DNA of 64,000 nt from Terriglobia bacterium. Its GTDB lineage: Bacteria; Acidobacteriota; Terriglobia; Terriglobales; Acidobacteriaceae. This document shows, one piece after another, positions 34,919 to 42,734 of the stretch; the stretch's first letter is position 1; the number at the start of each line of letters is the position of its first letter. The stretch is from assembly GCA_020073565.1 (NCBI GenBank), contig JAIQEY010000001.1, positions 62,001 through 126,000 of the forward strand. The letters run 5' to 3'. The notes under the pieces are model-generated. The model did not search any database, was not told where the DNA came from, and saw only the letters and a program-made list of their open reading frames with translations. Made by a program: the position numbers and the translations under genes.

Positions 34919-35359
34919 TTACCGTTGCATCAGGAATTCGGTGAAGTAGACTTCCTGCACACCCAGATCCGGCGCTCGCTGGCGGAGGGCCTCGAGAATG
35001 TGGTCTTTCAACTTTTGTTTGCCTTCGCCCGAAACCAGATCATCCGGCTTGGCCGCCATCAAGACGCCCAGAATTGTGTCGCGGACCAGCGCTGTGGGTG
35101 TGCCATCGCCGGCCTTCAAGTCGTGCGTGAGACCAAGGTCGATTCCGACCCTGAGGTAGACCTTCTGATCGACACTACTCATGTCGATCGTGAAAGTCTC
35201 AAGATGCAGCACCGCACGCACCTTGTTTTCGTTCTCCCGGCTCTGGCTTCTGGGAGCAGAGCGATACCACGCCATGCCCGCGGCTCCACCACCCAGTCCC
35301 ACCGCAAGGCAGAGGACGATCGTTAACATCTGCGAGCTCGTTTTCTGACCTGACGCCAT
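34919..35359 (-). CDS. fliL: flagellar basal body-associated protein FliL
   Basis: A 146-residue single-pass inner-membrane protein with a membrane helix (MLTIVLCLAVGLGGGAAGMA). It has a periplasmic domain with the FliL features VRAVLHLETFTIDMSSVDQK, VYLRVGIDLGL, and the C-terminal LGVQEVYFTEFLMQR. FliL acts around the stator. The ATG at 35359 has a GAGGAG ribosome-binding site. A longer frame to 35563 is non-homologous and rejected. It heads the operon fliL-fliN-like-fliOPQR-flhBA-fliA. Confidence 0.92.
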   Translation of the reverse strand: MASGQKTSSQMLTIVLCLAVGLGGGAAGMAWYRSAPRSQSRENENKVRAVLHLETFTIDMSSVDQKVYLRVGIDLGLTHDLKAGDGTPTALVRDTILGVLMAAKPDDLVSGEGKQKLKDHILEALRQRAPDLGVQEVYFTEFLMQR

Positions 35360-35406
35360 GTACCGAACGCACTCCTCGATCGGTTTCCACAACTTCGCAT
35401 GCACCA

Positions 35407-35422
35407 GTGCAATTCGGAGACC
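35407..35422 (-). promoter_or_regulatory. weak candidate sigma-54 element upstream of fliL
   Basis: On the minus strand CGGTCTCCGAATTGCA has GG-N10-GC spacing and a perfect TTGCA -12 element, but the -24 half is poor. It lies about 50 bp before the fliL ATG, within the 280-bp gap between flgE and fliL, where no gene is seen. Confidence 0.3.
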
Positions 35423-35639
35423 GATAGGGGGTGGAGCGATCGATGGCAGGCGAAGAAGTCTAGAGGGGTTAAGGGTTTGCGAACACAGCAAGTTGCGTTC
35501 TGCAGTTACCAACGTCCATGGACACGCGATAAATGAGATGCGATTAGAACACGAGTAGAACATGGCGATTGCGGACGTGGCGTTCGACCACGCCCGCCAT
35601 CGCTTTAATCGTGCGCCAATGTCATGCCGCCCCCGACAA

Positions 35640-36884
35640 CTAGCGGGACTGCAGGTTGATAGTTTCGTTACTAATGCTGTCGAACGTCGTTACTACGCGA
35701 GCGTTCGCCTGGAAGCCGCGCTGGGTCACGATGAGTTGCGTGAATTCCGTAGAAATATCGACATTCGACAATTCGACGGCTCCTCCGGTCATGCTCCCCC
35801 GTCCTCCAGAGGCTGGCGCGCCGATTACCGGAGATCCGGAGGCAAGGGTAGGCGCGTAGTCGTTCCCCCCGATGAGTTGCAATCCCTGGTTGTTGGCGAA
35901 ATTGGCAAGCGCAATCTGACCGATATCCTGGGACTGACCGTTGCTGAACGATCCCTGGATGATGCCGTCCGCTCCAATGGTGAATTTCTGCAACGTCCCG
36001 CTAGCGTAGCCGTTCTGATTGGTCGTCGAGGTTGTGCTCTGCGATGCCACCTGCGTCAGGTTCGACCCGCCATTGGGATCGTAGAGGTTCCAGGTGAGAT
36101 TCAAGGGCGCGGCGCCGTCTACCAAGCCGTTGACCGTGATACCGCTCACAGCGCTCGCAGGAGAGGTTAATGCGCCGCTGCTATTGAATGCCAGCGAACC
36201 GCTCGCAACCACGGTTGGACTGCCGGTTCCACCGGTGTCGGCCGCCGGCAGAGTGACCTGATAATCCCAGGCATTCGTTCCCGTCTTGGTGTACGTGAAG
36301 GTCAGTACGTGGGAGCTACCCAAGGAGTCATACACCGTCAGCGGTGTGGAATAAGTATCCCCCACCGCGGCGCTCGCATCGAGGTTGGTGGTTTGCGACA
36401 TCGTCGTCGTCGCCGCCGGCTGGTTAATCTGGCCTTGGCCTAACTGGATCGGAGTCAACCCCTGCCCGGCGTTGATGACCCCGTTTACTGCCGGGTAGCC
36501 CATGACATTTTGACCACCCGTGGTCACCAACTCTCCCTGGGCATTGATGCTGAAATTTCCAGCCCGAGTAAACTCCATCGCGCCACTGGCGTCGCGAACC
36601 ACAAAAAAGCCGTTCCCGGTGATCGCCACATTCGTCGGGACGCCCGTATTCTGCAGGTTCCCGTTGTTGAAGTTCGACGATATGGAACCAATCTGCGAGC
36701 CGGCACCCATCTGGATCGGATTGCCCGCACCGGTGGTACCGAGCGTCTGGTAGAACAAGTCCTGAAAGTTAGCCGACTCGTCCTTGAACCCGATCGTGTT
36801 CAAGTTGGCAAGGTTGTTTGAAATCACGTTGAGTGCGTTCGAGCTGGCCAAAAGGCCGGAAAGTGGAATCGAAAAAAGTGGCAT
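35640..36884 (-). CDS. flgE: flagellar hook protein FlgE
   Basis: The 414-residue hook subunit begins MPLFSIPLSGLLASSNALNV with the rod/hook signature ISNNLANLNTIGFKDESANF and the FQDLFYQTLGTTG extension typical of FlgE. The middle is Ser/Thr/Gly-rich. The C-terminus GAVELSNVDISTEFTQLIVT followed by QRGFQANARVVTTFDSIS is canonical. It is downstream of flgD with a one-base overlap. Confidence 0.97.
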   Translation of the reverse strand: MPLFSIPLSGLLASSNALNVISNNLANLNTIGFKDESANFQDLFYQTLGTTGAGNPIQMGAGSQIGSISSNFNNGNLQNTGVPTNVAITGNGFFVVRDASGAMEFTRAGNFSINAQGELVTTGGQNVMGYPAVNGVINAGQGLTPIQLGQGQINQPAATTTMSQTTNLDASAAVGDTYSTPLTVYDSLGSSHVLTFTYTKTGTNAWDYQVTLPAADTGGTGSPTVVASGSLAFNSSGALTSPASAVSGITVNGLVDGAAPLNLTWNLYDPNGGSNLTQVASQSTTSTTNQNGYASGTLQKFTIGADGIIQGSFSNGQSQDIGQIALANFANNQGLQLIGGNDYAPTLASGSPVIGAPASGGRGSMTGGAVELSNVDISTEFTQLIVTQRGFQANARVVTTFDSISNETINLQSR

Positions 36885-37195
36885 TAGTGTGCTCCTGTGA
36901 TGGATTGTGCGGCGTTCGAATTCGCGGAACTGTAAGACGGCATTGTTCCGGAAGGCGCGCCAAACGTGTTCTGCAAAATCTGGTTAATGGAAATTAATTG
37001 GTTGAGCTGATTCATGGACAACATCTGGGCCACCATCTGCGTGGCGTCCATGGGCGCGGTCGGATCCTGCGACTTCAATTCCGTGACCAGCAGGGTCAAG
37101 AACGTGTTGTTCGTCCCGTTCGCGGCCTGCGTGGCGGCTTGAGTGCCGGGCGCGGTGCTGGCCGCTAGGTTGCTCGTTATGCCGCTTACGTTCAT
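36884..37195 (-). CDS. flgD: flagellar hook cap protein FlgD, short form
   Basis: The 103-residue protein has the FlgD N-terminal signature NTFLTLLVTELKSQDPTAPM and DATQMVAQMLSMNQLNQLIS. The C-terminal Tudor/FnIII-like domains found in the ~220-residue enteric FlgD are absent; the sequence ends in a Ser/Ala-rich tail. Such minimal FlgD proteins occur in other bacteria and can suffice for hook capping. It is 48 bp downstream of fliK and one base overlaps flgE. Confidence 0.9.
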   Translation of the reverse strand: MNVSGITSNLAASTAPGTQAATQAANGTNNTFLTLLVTELKSQDPTAPMDATQMVAQMLSMNQLNQLISINQILQNTFGAPSGTMPSYSSANSNAAQSITGAH

Positions 37196-37243
37196 TCTGT
37201 GCCTCTCCTTCTTTCCTTCTTTACCGGAATCACGAAGCTCGAA

Positions 37244-39106
37244 CTACATGTGAATATCAAGTCGTGCACTGACTGCGTTCACTTCGGGATATGCGCTCTG
37301 CAGGGGCATCGATACCGCCTCTGCCGCTTGCGGGATCACAACCCGCGACGAGCTCTGGCCCTGTCGCGAACCCTGTTGGAAACCACTAGAACCGCTATCG
37401 GCGGACTGGTTCTGCAAAATAATGTTGGCGGATGAAAGCCGCTGCTCCGATAACCTGTTCTGCAAGTTTGGCAGTTCCGCCGCCAGAACCCTGCCGAGTT
37501 CATTGCGTTCTACGGAAATTTGCGCCGTGAATTGGTTGTGAGCCATGGAGGTTCGGATATCCACGTTGCCGAACTCACCTGAATGAATTCCGACCCGCAG
37601 TTCGGCCTCACCCATGCGCTGGACAAGCTTTGCGGACTGCAACAATGATGAGTAAGCAGGCGGCGCCTCGAGGTGCTTGTCCATCTCAGCCGCAACCTGT
37701 GCCGATGGAACCCCACTGTCCGCGGCATGTCGATTGTTCTTGAGAAATCCGGCGGAACTATCGTGCTTCCCACTGCCACTCGAATCGGCTACTGGTGCCG
37801 TAATCAGGTCAGCGCTGTTCGTCGCTTGGGAAGCGCTCCTAACGTCGTCTGTCTCATTCGTGGCCTCGGCCATAGATGTCTGAAAACCGCTCTTGCCGGA
37901 TTGCATCTTGGTGCTGGCCGACCCGGACGGGTTGCTGCTGGGTACCGAGAGCAGGGGCCTGTCCGGAGCCAAAGTCGAGTTTGCTCCCTGCGCGGCTGCG
38001 GGAACTCCCATGTCCTTCGTCGCAACCTGCGTGGGCATGCTAAAGACGGCGGAAAGGGTATCGACTTCAGACACTTGCGCAGGTGCGATCGGTGCCACGT
38101 CGGTCGATTGTTCGGAACGCTGTTCCGCCGGTTCGGTAATTTGCCGGTGGCTGCCGCCCTTGGGTGCGGTGCTCATCAGAGTGTTGTTGTCAGTTGCGGG
38201 TCGAATGCTACTGACAACCTGCTTGTCGGTCGGCGAAGAAGCACTCTCATCAATGGTGGCCGCCTTGAAGTCAACCTTGGGGGCAGCCTTGGAATCAGCT
38301 TTGGCTTCAGCCTTTGATTCCAGCTTGCTTACCTTCGCATCTTGAACCAGCCCGAGCTTCGACGAGGTCGGCGCCACCACTCCCTTCGGCAGCGGCGGGA
38401 CAGTGAGAGTCTCCGACGCTTGGATGGCTTGCATGGGTAGAGACTGGGGTTGAATGGTCGACTCAGGCAGCGCGCTCCCGGTTTGCCGCCTCGGAGCCGC
38501 GTCTTTTGCATCCATTGCACCAGAAACCTGCTGATTGTCTACGCGTTCTGTTGCCGGAGCAGCCGCGGTCGACTCCGCCGAGACCGCGGCTCCAAGTGGT
38601 AGGGGGGGCGCGCATGAAACTGGAGTGAGCGCGGACGTAAGTGTCGTTGCGGCTGAGGCCGTCAAGGGGATCGAGTGGACTCCGTTATCGCACACGACTG
38701 CAACAGCAGGAGCAGATCCGTTCGCCTCGGCAGTTGGTGCGGGTACAACGATCGTCGCTGGCTGAAAGGCTTGCATCGCACAAGGCATTTGAACAGTTGG
38801 AGGAACGCATTGTTGCAGAACGTCGAGGGGCGCCAGGTTTGCTGGTTGGGCAGAGTCCTTGCTCGGCGTCTTGTCACGTCCGGATGGCACGCCTTCATTG
38901 CCAGCGGCGGGGATGAGGCTCTTGCCCTGCTTGAGACTGGCGATCGGAATCGTAGTCGTCGCCGATGGAATCTGGTTTTGTTCAGCCGCCGCCGCAAGGG
39001 CCATGAGGAAATCTCCCGGAACGGCGGGAGCGGCGGCCGCGGCCTTCTCCGGGATTTCTTTTGCGGGTGTTGGTTGCACCGCAATTGGCAACAAGCTGGC
39101 GACCAC
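37244..39106 (-). CDS. fliK: flagellar hook-length control protein FliK
   Basis: The 620-residue protein is Ala/Pro/Ser/Thr-rich and mostly low complexity over its first ~480 residues, as in other FliK molecular rulers. The C-terminal Flg_hook domain (~490-570) has GEAELRVGIHSGEFGNVDIR and TAQISVERNELGRVLAAELP, then LQNRLSEQRLSSANIILQN. The GTG start has a GAGGAGA ribosome-binding site. It is preceded by a sigma-54-type promoter (39131-39146) and heads fliK-flgD-flgE. Confidence 0.93.
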   Translation of the reverse strand: MVASLLPIAVQPTPAKEIPEKAAAAAPAVPGDFLMALAAAAEQNQIPSATTTIPIASLKQGKSLIPAAGNEGVPSGRDKTPSKDSAQPANLAPLDVLQQCVPPTVQMPCAMQAFQPATIVVPAPTAEANGSAPAVAVVCDNGVHSIPLTASAATTLTSALTPVSCAPPLPLGAAVSAESTAAAPATERVDNQQVSGAMDAKDAAPRRQTGSALPESTIQPQSLPMQAIQASETLTVPPLPKGVVAPTSSKLGLVQDAKVSKLESKAEAKADSKAAPKVDFKAATIDESASSPTDKQVVSSIRPATDNNTLMSTAPKGGSHRQITEPAEQRSEQSTDVAPIAPAQVSEVDTLSAVFSMPTQVATKDMGVPAAAQGANSTLAPDRPLLSVPSSNPSGSASTKMQSGKSGFQTSMAEATNETDDVRSASQATNSADLITAPVADSSGSGKHDSSAGFLKNNRHAADSGVPSAQVAAEMDKHLEAPPAYSSLLQSAKLVQRMGEAELRVGIHSGEFGNVDIRTSMAHNQFTAQISVERNELGRVLAAELPNLQNRLSEQRLSSANIILQNQSADSGSSGFQQGSRQGQSSSRVVIPQAAEAVSMPLQSAYPEVNAVSARLDIHM

Positions 39107-39130
39107 AGTCTCTCCTCGACAGCCTGAAAT

Positions 39131-39146
39131 TGCACGTGCCTGGCCA
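39131..39146 (-). promoter_or_regulatory. candidate sigma-54 promoter of fliK-flgD-flgE
   Basis: On the minus strand TGGCCAGGCACGTGCA with GG-N10-GC spacing, 25 bp before the fliK GTG. Two copies of the 19-bp palindrome lie about 115-150 bp upstream, an enhancer-like distance. Confidence 0.65.
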
Positions 39147-39198
39147 CAATTTCGCCGATTAGAAAACTTTCCCGATCAAAGGCGAGCTCCTAGGAAAG

Positions 39199-39226
39199 TA
39201 AAGTCTTGTTGGGGAAATGCCGATTA
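39199..39226 (+). promoter_or_regulatory. FliA promoter pointing antisense to fliJ
   Basis: TAAAGTCT (39199-39206), 12-bp spacer, GCCGATTA (39219-39226) on the plus strand, as good as the flgM and EAL-HDOD sites. No plus-strand gene follows: transcription would run over the palindromes at 39260-39304 and then antisense through fliJ. Confidence 0.75.
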
Positions 39227-39259
39227 GAAGCGGACTGAACTTGTACTTCATTTCGTGTA

Positions 39260-39304
39260 CTGGGCAAAGTCTGCCCAGCGATGCAGTGGGCAACCTCTGC
39301 CTAG
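39260..39304. promoter_or_regulatory. two tandem copies of the 19-bp flagellar palindrome upstream of fliK
   Basis: CTGGGCAAAGTCTGCCCAG (39260-39278, perfect 7-bp arms) and GTGGGCAACCTCTGCCTAG (39286-39304, one mismatch in each arm from the flrB/fliM copies). Centres are 26 bp apart, that is near 2.5 helical turns. The second overlaps the fliJ stop. Confidence 0.7.
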
Positions 39305-39741
39305 TCGCTGCGTTTGCGACGTGACAGGAAGAGATCATCGATCGCGCTCTGCTCGCGCTTGGCGCGGTTTCGCAGATACGCATCGAGTTGTCGGGCCCGC
39401 AGATCGTCCAACATCTCGCGCTTTTGCCGGGCCAGCTCGTAGGCCTTAACATGCTCCTGCCGCTGGGCAACAAGCTCCTCCAGCTTGAGCTTCATTGCAT
39501 CTCGGCGATGTTCGAGCGCCAGTTCCTGCTCGAACGCTCCTTGCAGCTGAATTGCGGGAATGCCTGCCGCAAGCTCTGTTTGACGACGCTCTACGAGCAG
39601 GGACCGCAATTCGTCAACCTCGCGAAGCTGTGCCTCGGCATACGCGATCTCCATGTGTACTCTTTCCAATGCCAGATACTCGCGGCGCTCAATGCTTTCG
39701 CGCAGCTTCAACACGCCTGCCAGGGAGAATCGGAATGCCAT
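39301..39741 (-). CDS. fliJ: flagellar export protein FliJ
   Basis: A 146-residue, almost entirely helical protein. The N-terminal FRFSLAGVLKLRESIERREY is typical of FliJ (hydrophobic then Arg/Glu-rich coiled coil). FliJ links the FliI ATPase to FlhA. It is 2 bp downstream of fliI at the end of the flrBC-flgBC-fliEFGHIJ operon. Confidence 0.88.
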   Translation of the reverse strand: MAFRFSLAGVLKLRESIERREYLALERVHMEIAYAEAQLREVDELRSLLVERRQTELAAGIPAIQLQGAFEQELALEHRRDAMKLKLEELVAQRQEHVKAYELARQKREMLDDLRARQLDAYLRNRAKREQSAIDDLFLSRRKRSD

Positions 39742-39743
39742 AG

Positions 39744-41051
39744 TCAGGCAGGAAGCGCGAGCAAGCGCTGAACGGTGTCAGCCAGGGGAGCGGCTTCATC
39801 CGGCCCTTGCTGCAGGAAGGCGTTGATCGCAGGCAGGGTCGCAATGGCCTTGTCGAGAACAGGATCGGAACCCTGTGGGTAGGCTCCGATGCGGATGAGA
39901 TCTTCCGCGCGCACATAAGCCGCCAGCAGCATCCGAAGTTTGCCGGCTTTCTCCAGATGCTCGCGTGAACAGACACTTGGCATCAGACGGCTCAGGCTGT
40001 CGAGCACCGAAATGGGAGGATAGTGATTGCGCAAGGCGAGATTTCGGTCAAGGACAATGTGCCCGTCGAGCAAGGAACGAACTGTATCTACAATCGGGTC
40101 TTGCTGATCGTCTCCCTCCATGAGGACCGTGTAGAACGCCGTAATACTGCCTTCTGAGAAGCGTCCAACTCGCTCCACCAATCGTGCCAGCATCGAAAGC
40201 ACTGATGGCGTGTAGCCTTTGGCCGTCGGCGGCTCGCCTGCCGCCAGGCCAATCTCCCGCTGCGCCATCGCGAAGCGAGTGAGGGAGTCCACGACCAGCA
40301 GAATGTTCATTCCACGCGCGCAGAAGTATTCAGCGACCGCCGTCGCCGCAAGTGCCGCACGGATTCGGAGCAGTGGAGACTGGTCGGAAGTGGAAACCAC
40401 CACAATGGATCGGCGCCGGCCTTCTTCTCCCAACGTGGCGAGAAATTCCCCTACCTCGCGACCGCGTTCGCCGACCAGCGCCAGCACCGTCAGGTCAGCG
40501 GCGGTTCCTCGCGCCATCATGCCGATCGCCGTGCTCTTGCCCACACCGCTGCCGCCGAAAATTCCGACTCGCTGTCCGCGGCCGCAAGTCAGAAACCCAT
40601 CCACAGCGCGGATGCCGCAACCCAGGGGCTCATCGATCAAAGAACGGTCTAGAGGTAGAGGAGCCAGACCATCCACCGGCACAGCTTTTGTGGCTCGGTA
40701 TTCCCCGAGAGAATCGAGCGGCTCGCCAACCGCGTTGATCACGCGCCCAACCAACTCTGGCCCCACTCGCAGCGAGGGCCGTGCCCCCCAAGTCACGATC
40801 TGATCGCCTAGCCGGATCCCCTGCGGCTTGTCCAGACTCATTGAGAGCACGCTCGGGCCGCGGAATCCGACAATCTCACCCGGGAAGCGATCTCCGCTGG
40901 AATTCAGGATCTCGCACGATTCACCGACAGAACAGAAAGGCCCGGCTGACTCCACCAGGTTCCCGACAATTTGTTTCACTCGGCCGGTCCAGCGCACCGT
41001 CGAAGCGGTCGGGAGCCAGTGAAGGCAAGACTCCAGGGGACTGGTATTCAT
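39744..41051 (-). CDS. fliI: flagellum-specific ATPase FliI
   Basis: The 435-residue AAA-like rotary ATPase of the export apparatus. Walker A is GIFGGSGVGKSTAIGMMARG, and Walker B is ILLVVDSLTRFAMAQREIGL followed by AAGEPPTAKGYTPSVL, the F1-beta-like signature. The N-terminal beta-barrel domain occupies the first ~100 residues. It overlaps fliH by four bases, and FliH is its regulator. Confidence 0.97.
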   Translation of the reverse strand: MNTSPLESCLHWLPTASTVRWTGRVKQIVGNLVESAGPFCSVGESCEILNSSGDRFPGEIVGFRGPSVLSMSLDKPQGIRLGDQIVTWGARPSLRVGPELVGRVINAVGEPLDSLGEYRATKAVPVDGLAPLPLDRSLIDEPLGCGIRAVDGFLTCGRGQRVGIFGGSGVGKSTAIGMMARGTAADLTVLALVGERGREVGEFLATLGEEGRRRSIVVVSTSDQSPLLRIRAALAATAVAEYFCARGMNILLVVDSLTRFAMAQREIGLAAGEPPTAKGYTPSVLSMLARLVERVGRFSEGSITAFYTVLMEGDDQQDPIVDTVRSLLDGHIVLDRNLALRNHYPPISVLDSLSRLMPSVCSREHLEKAGKLRMLLAAYVRAEDLIRIGAYPQGSDPVLDKAIATLPAINAFLQQGPDEAAPLADTVQRLLALPA

Positions 41052-41728
41052 TTTGATTCAGGCCTTTGTGCGAGCAAATCGAAAAAGCCTTTCTCGATTT
41101 CCTGGAGCTGCGCGTCCAGACCCATGTCTGCGGTTCCGAGTTCGGTCTCAAGCAAGCAGCCGCCAGCCGCCAAGGTGGCATCTTCCAACACCTGAAGGTT
41201 GGAGTTGGCCTCGAAGTAATGTGTCCAACGAGCGCGGTCTTCTGGTCGCACCCGGACGATTACGCTGGTGCCCTGCTGCATCTGCTCGAGCATGATCTTC
41301 ACCAGGCCGGCTACCACCATTCGGTCAACTTGTGCTTCACGATGCAGAATCTTTGCCGCAATCGCCAAGGCGAATTGAACCAGCTTGACCTCTACCTTGG
41401 AGAAGTATTTGCTTCGTTCCTTCTGGAATGCCGATACCAAGTCGGCCGTTTGTTTGTGCAAGCGGGTGAGTTCTTGCTCAAAATATTCGCGCGTGCGACG
41501 GTCCCCTTCGCGCAGGCCCTCCGCATGAGCCTCCCCCACTAGCCGCGTCAATTCCTGTTCGCTGACATGAGACCCGTTGTCCGGTTTTGGCGGATTGTCT
41601 TCTGGGCGCTCTTCCCCTGGAATCTTCAGACCATCCGGACGAGACAAGGAGACGGGATTGTCCCGGTAGACGAACGTTGCCACGTCCTTGACAGCAGAAC
41701 TGCCCGCATTATCAGACAATGTACTCAT
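41048..41728 (-). CDS. fliH: flagellar assembly protein FliH
   Basis: The 226-residue FliH regulates FliI and docks it to the C-ring. The central helix with RTREYFEQELTRLHKQTADL and the C-terminal domain FALAIAAKILHREAQVDRMV plus VIVRVRPEDRARW and LETELGTADMGLDAQLQEIE fit the family. It overlaps the end of fliG by 17 bp. Confidence 0.88.
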   Translation of the reverse strand: MSTLSDNAGSSAVKDVATFVYRDNPVSLSRPDGLKIPGEERPEDNPPKPDNGSHVSEQELTRLVGEAHAEGLREGDRRTREYFEQELTRLHKQTADLVSAFQKERSKYFSKVEVKLVQFALAIAAKILHREAQVDRMVVAGLVKIMLEQMQQGTSVIVRVRPEDRARWTHYFEANSNLQVLEDATLAAGGCLLETELGTADMGLDAQLQEIEKGFFDLLAQRPESK

Positions 41729-42734
41729 CGTCTCCCTCGGCCTTCAGGACGACCTTGCCGTCGGCTTCTAACTTCCGAATCACATTGACCGCCTCTTGCT
41801 GCGCTTGCGCCACATCCCGGTTGCGGACCGCCCCCAGCGCCTCGATGTCTTCCTTAAGCATCTCCACTGCGCGCGACGACATCGCTCGGAAAATGTGTTC
41901 CTTCAGATCGTTGCTCGCCCCCTTCAGGGCTGTGGCGAGGACCTTCTTGTCCATCGACCCCAGCCATTCCCGAATGCCGACGTCGGCAACGCTGAGCAGA
42001 TCCTCGAAGGTGAACATCAGGTTGCGAATGTTGATCGCCAGCTTCGGGTCATCATGCTCAATGACTTCGAGGATCGTCTTCGCGCTGCTCTGTTCGAGGC
42101 GATTCATCACGTCGGCAACGCTCTTGAATCCTGCATAAGTCTTGCGGCTCTGTTCTCCCAGCGACTGAAGCCGCCGGTGCAGGACGACGGAGACTTTCTC
42201 GGCCATCTCGGGAGAAAACTGCCGCAGCTGAGCCAGCCGTTTGACCGCTTCCGCGCGAACTTGCTCGGGCAGCTTCATCAACAACGACGAAGCCTGCTTC
42301 CCATCCACGTGCGCCAGAACCAGGGCAATCGTTTGTGGATGCTCCGCTTCCAGAAATTTTGCCAGTTGCTGGGGATCCGCATTCTGCAGCGAGTCGAGTT
42401 GGCCAGCGCCCAGTTCCTGGAGCCGCACAACCTTCTGCAGGAGACTTTTTGCGTTTTCCTCGCCGAACGCCTTTACCAGGAGACGGGTTGCAAAATCGAC
42501 TCCCCCTTGCGCCAGGCAATCTTGGGTCAGCGACAGCTGGCTGTACTCCTCCAGAATATCGTGCGCCATTTCTGGTGGAACCCTCCCCATCTCCGCCAGT
42601 TCCTTTGTGACCAACTCTACATCCGCGCCCGGCAGGTGCCGGTAAACCGCGCTGGCAACTTCCTCTCCCATCACGGCAAGAAGGATGGCGGCCTTGCGGA
42701 TGCCCGTCATTCGTGAAACTGCGCGCCCAACCAT
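41712..42734 (-). CDS. fliG: flagellar motor switch protein FliG
   Basis: FliG is the C-ring protein that takes torque from the stators. The 340-residue sequence has the N-terminal FliF-binding domain (AAILLAVMGEEVASAVYRHL), the middle domain with the EHPQTIALVLAHV motif, and the C-terminal torque domain EDLLSVADVGIREWLGSMDK and KVLATALKGASNDLKEHIFR with conserved charged residues. It adjoins fliF directly. Confidence 0.97.
   Translation of the reverse strand: MVGRAVSRMTGIRKAAILLAVMGEEVASAVYRHLPGADVELVTKELAEMGRVPPEMAHDILEEYSQLSLTQDCLAQGGVDFATRLLVKAFGEENAKSLLQKVVRLQELGAGQLDSLQNADPQQLAKFLEAEHPQTIALVLAHVDGKQASSLLMKLPEQVRAEAVKRLAQLRQFSPEMAEKVSVVLHRRLQSLGEQSRKTYAGFKSVADVMNRLEQSSAKTILEVIEHDDPKLAINIRNLMFTFEDLLSVADVGIREWLGSMDKKVLATALKGASNDLKEHIFRAMSSRAVEMLKEDIEALGAVRNRDVAQAQQEAVNVIRKLEADGKVVLKAEGDDEYIV

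Noticed and set aside
39154-39161. Another GCCGATTA on the plus strand upstream of fliK
   Set aside because: No -35 element at the correct distance; only the copy at 39199-39226 is complete.
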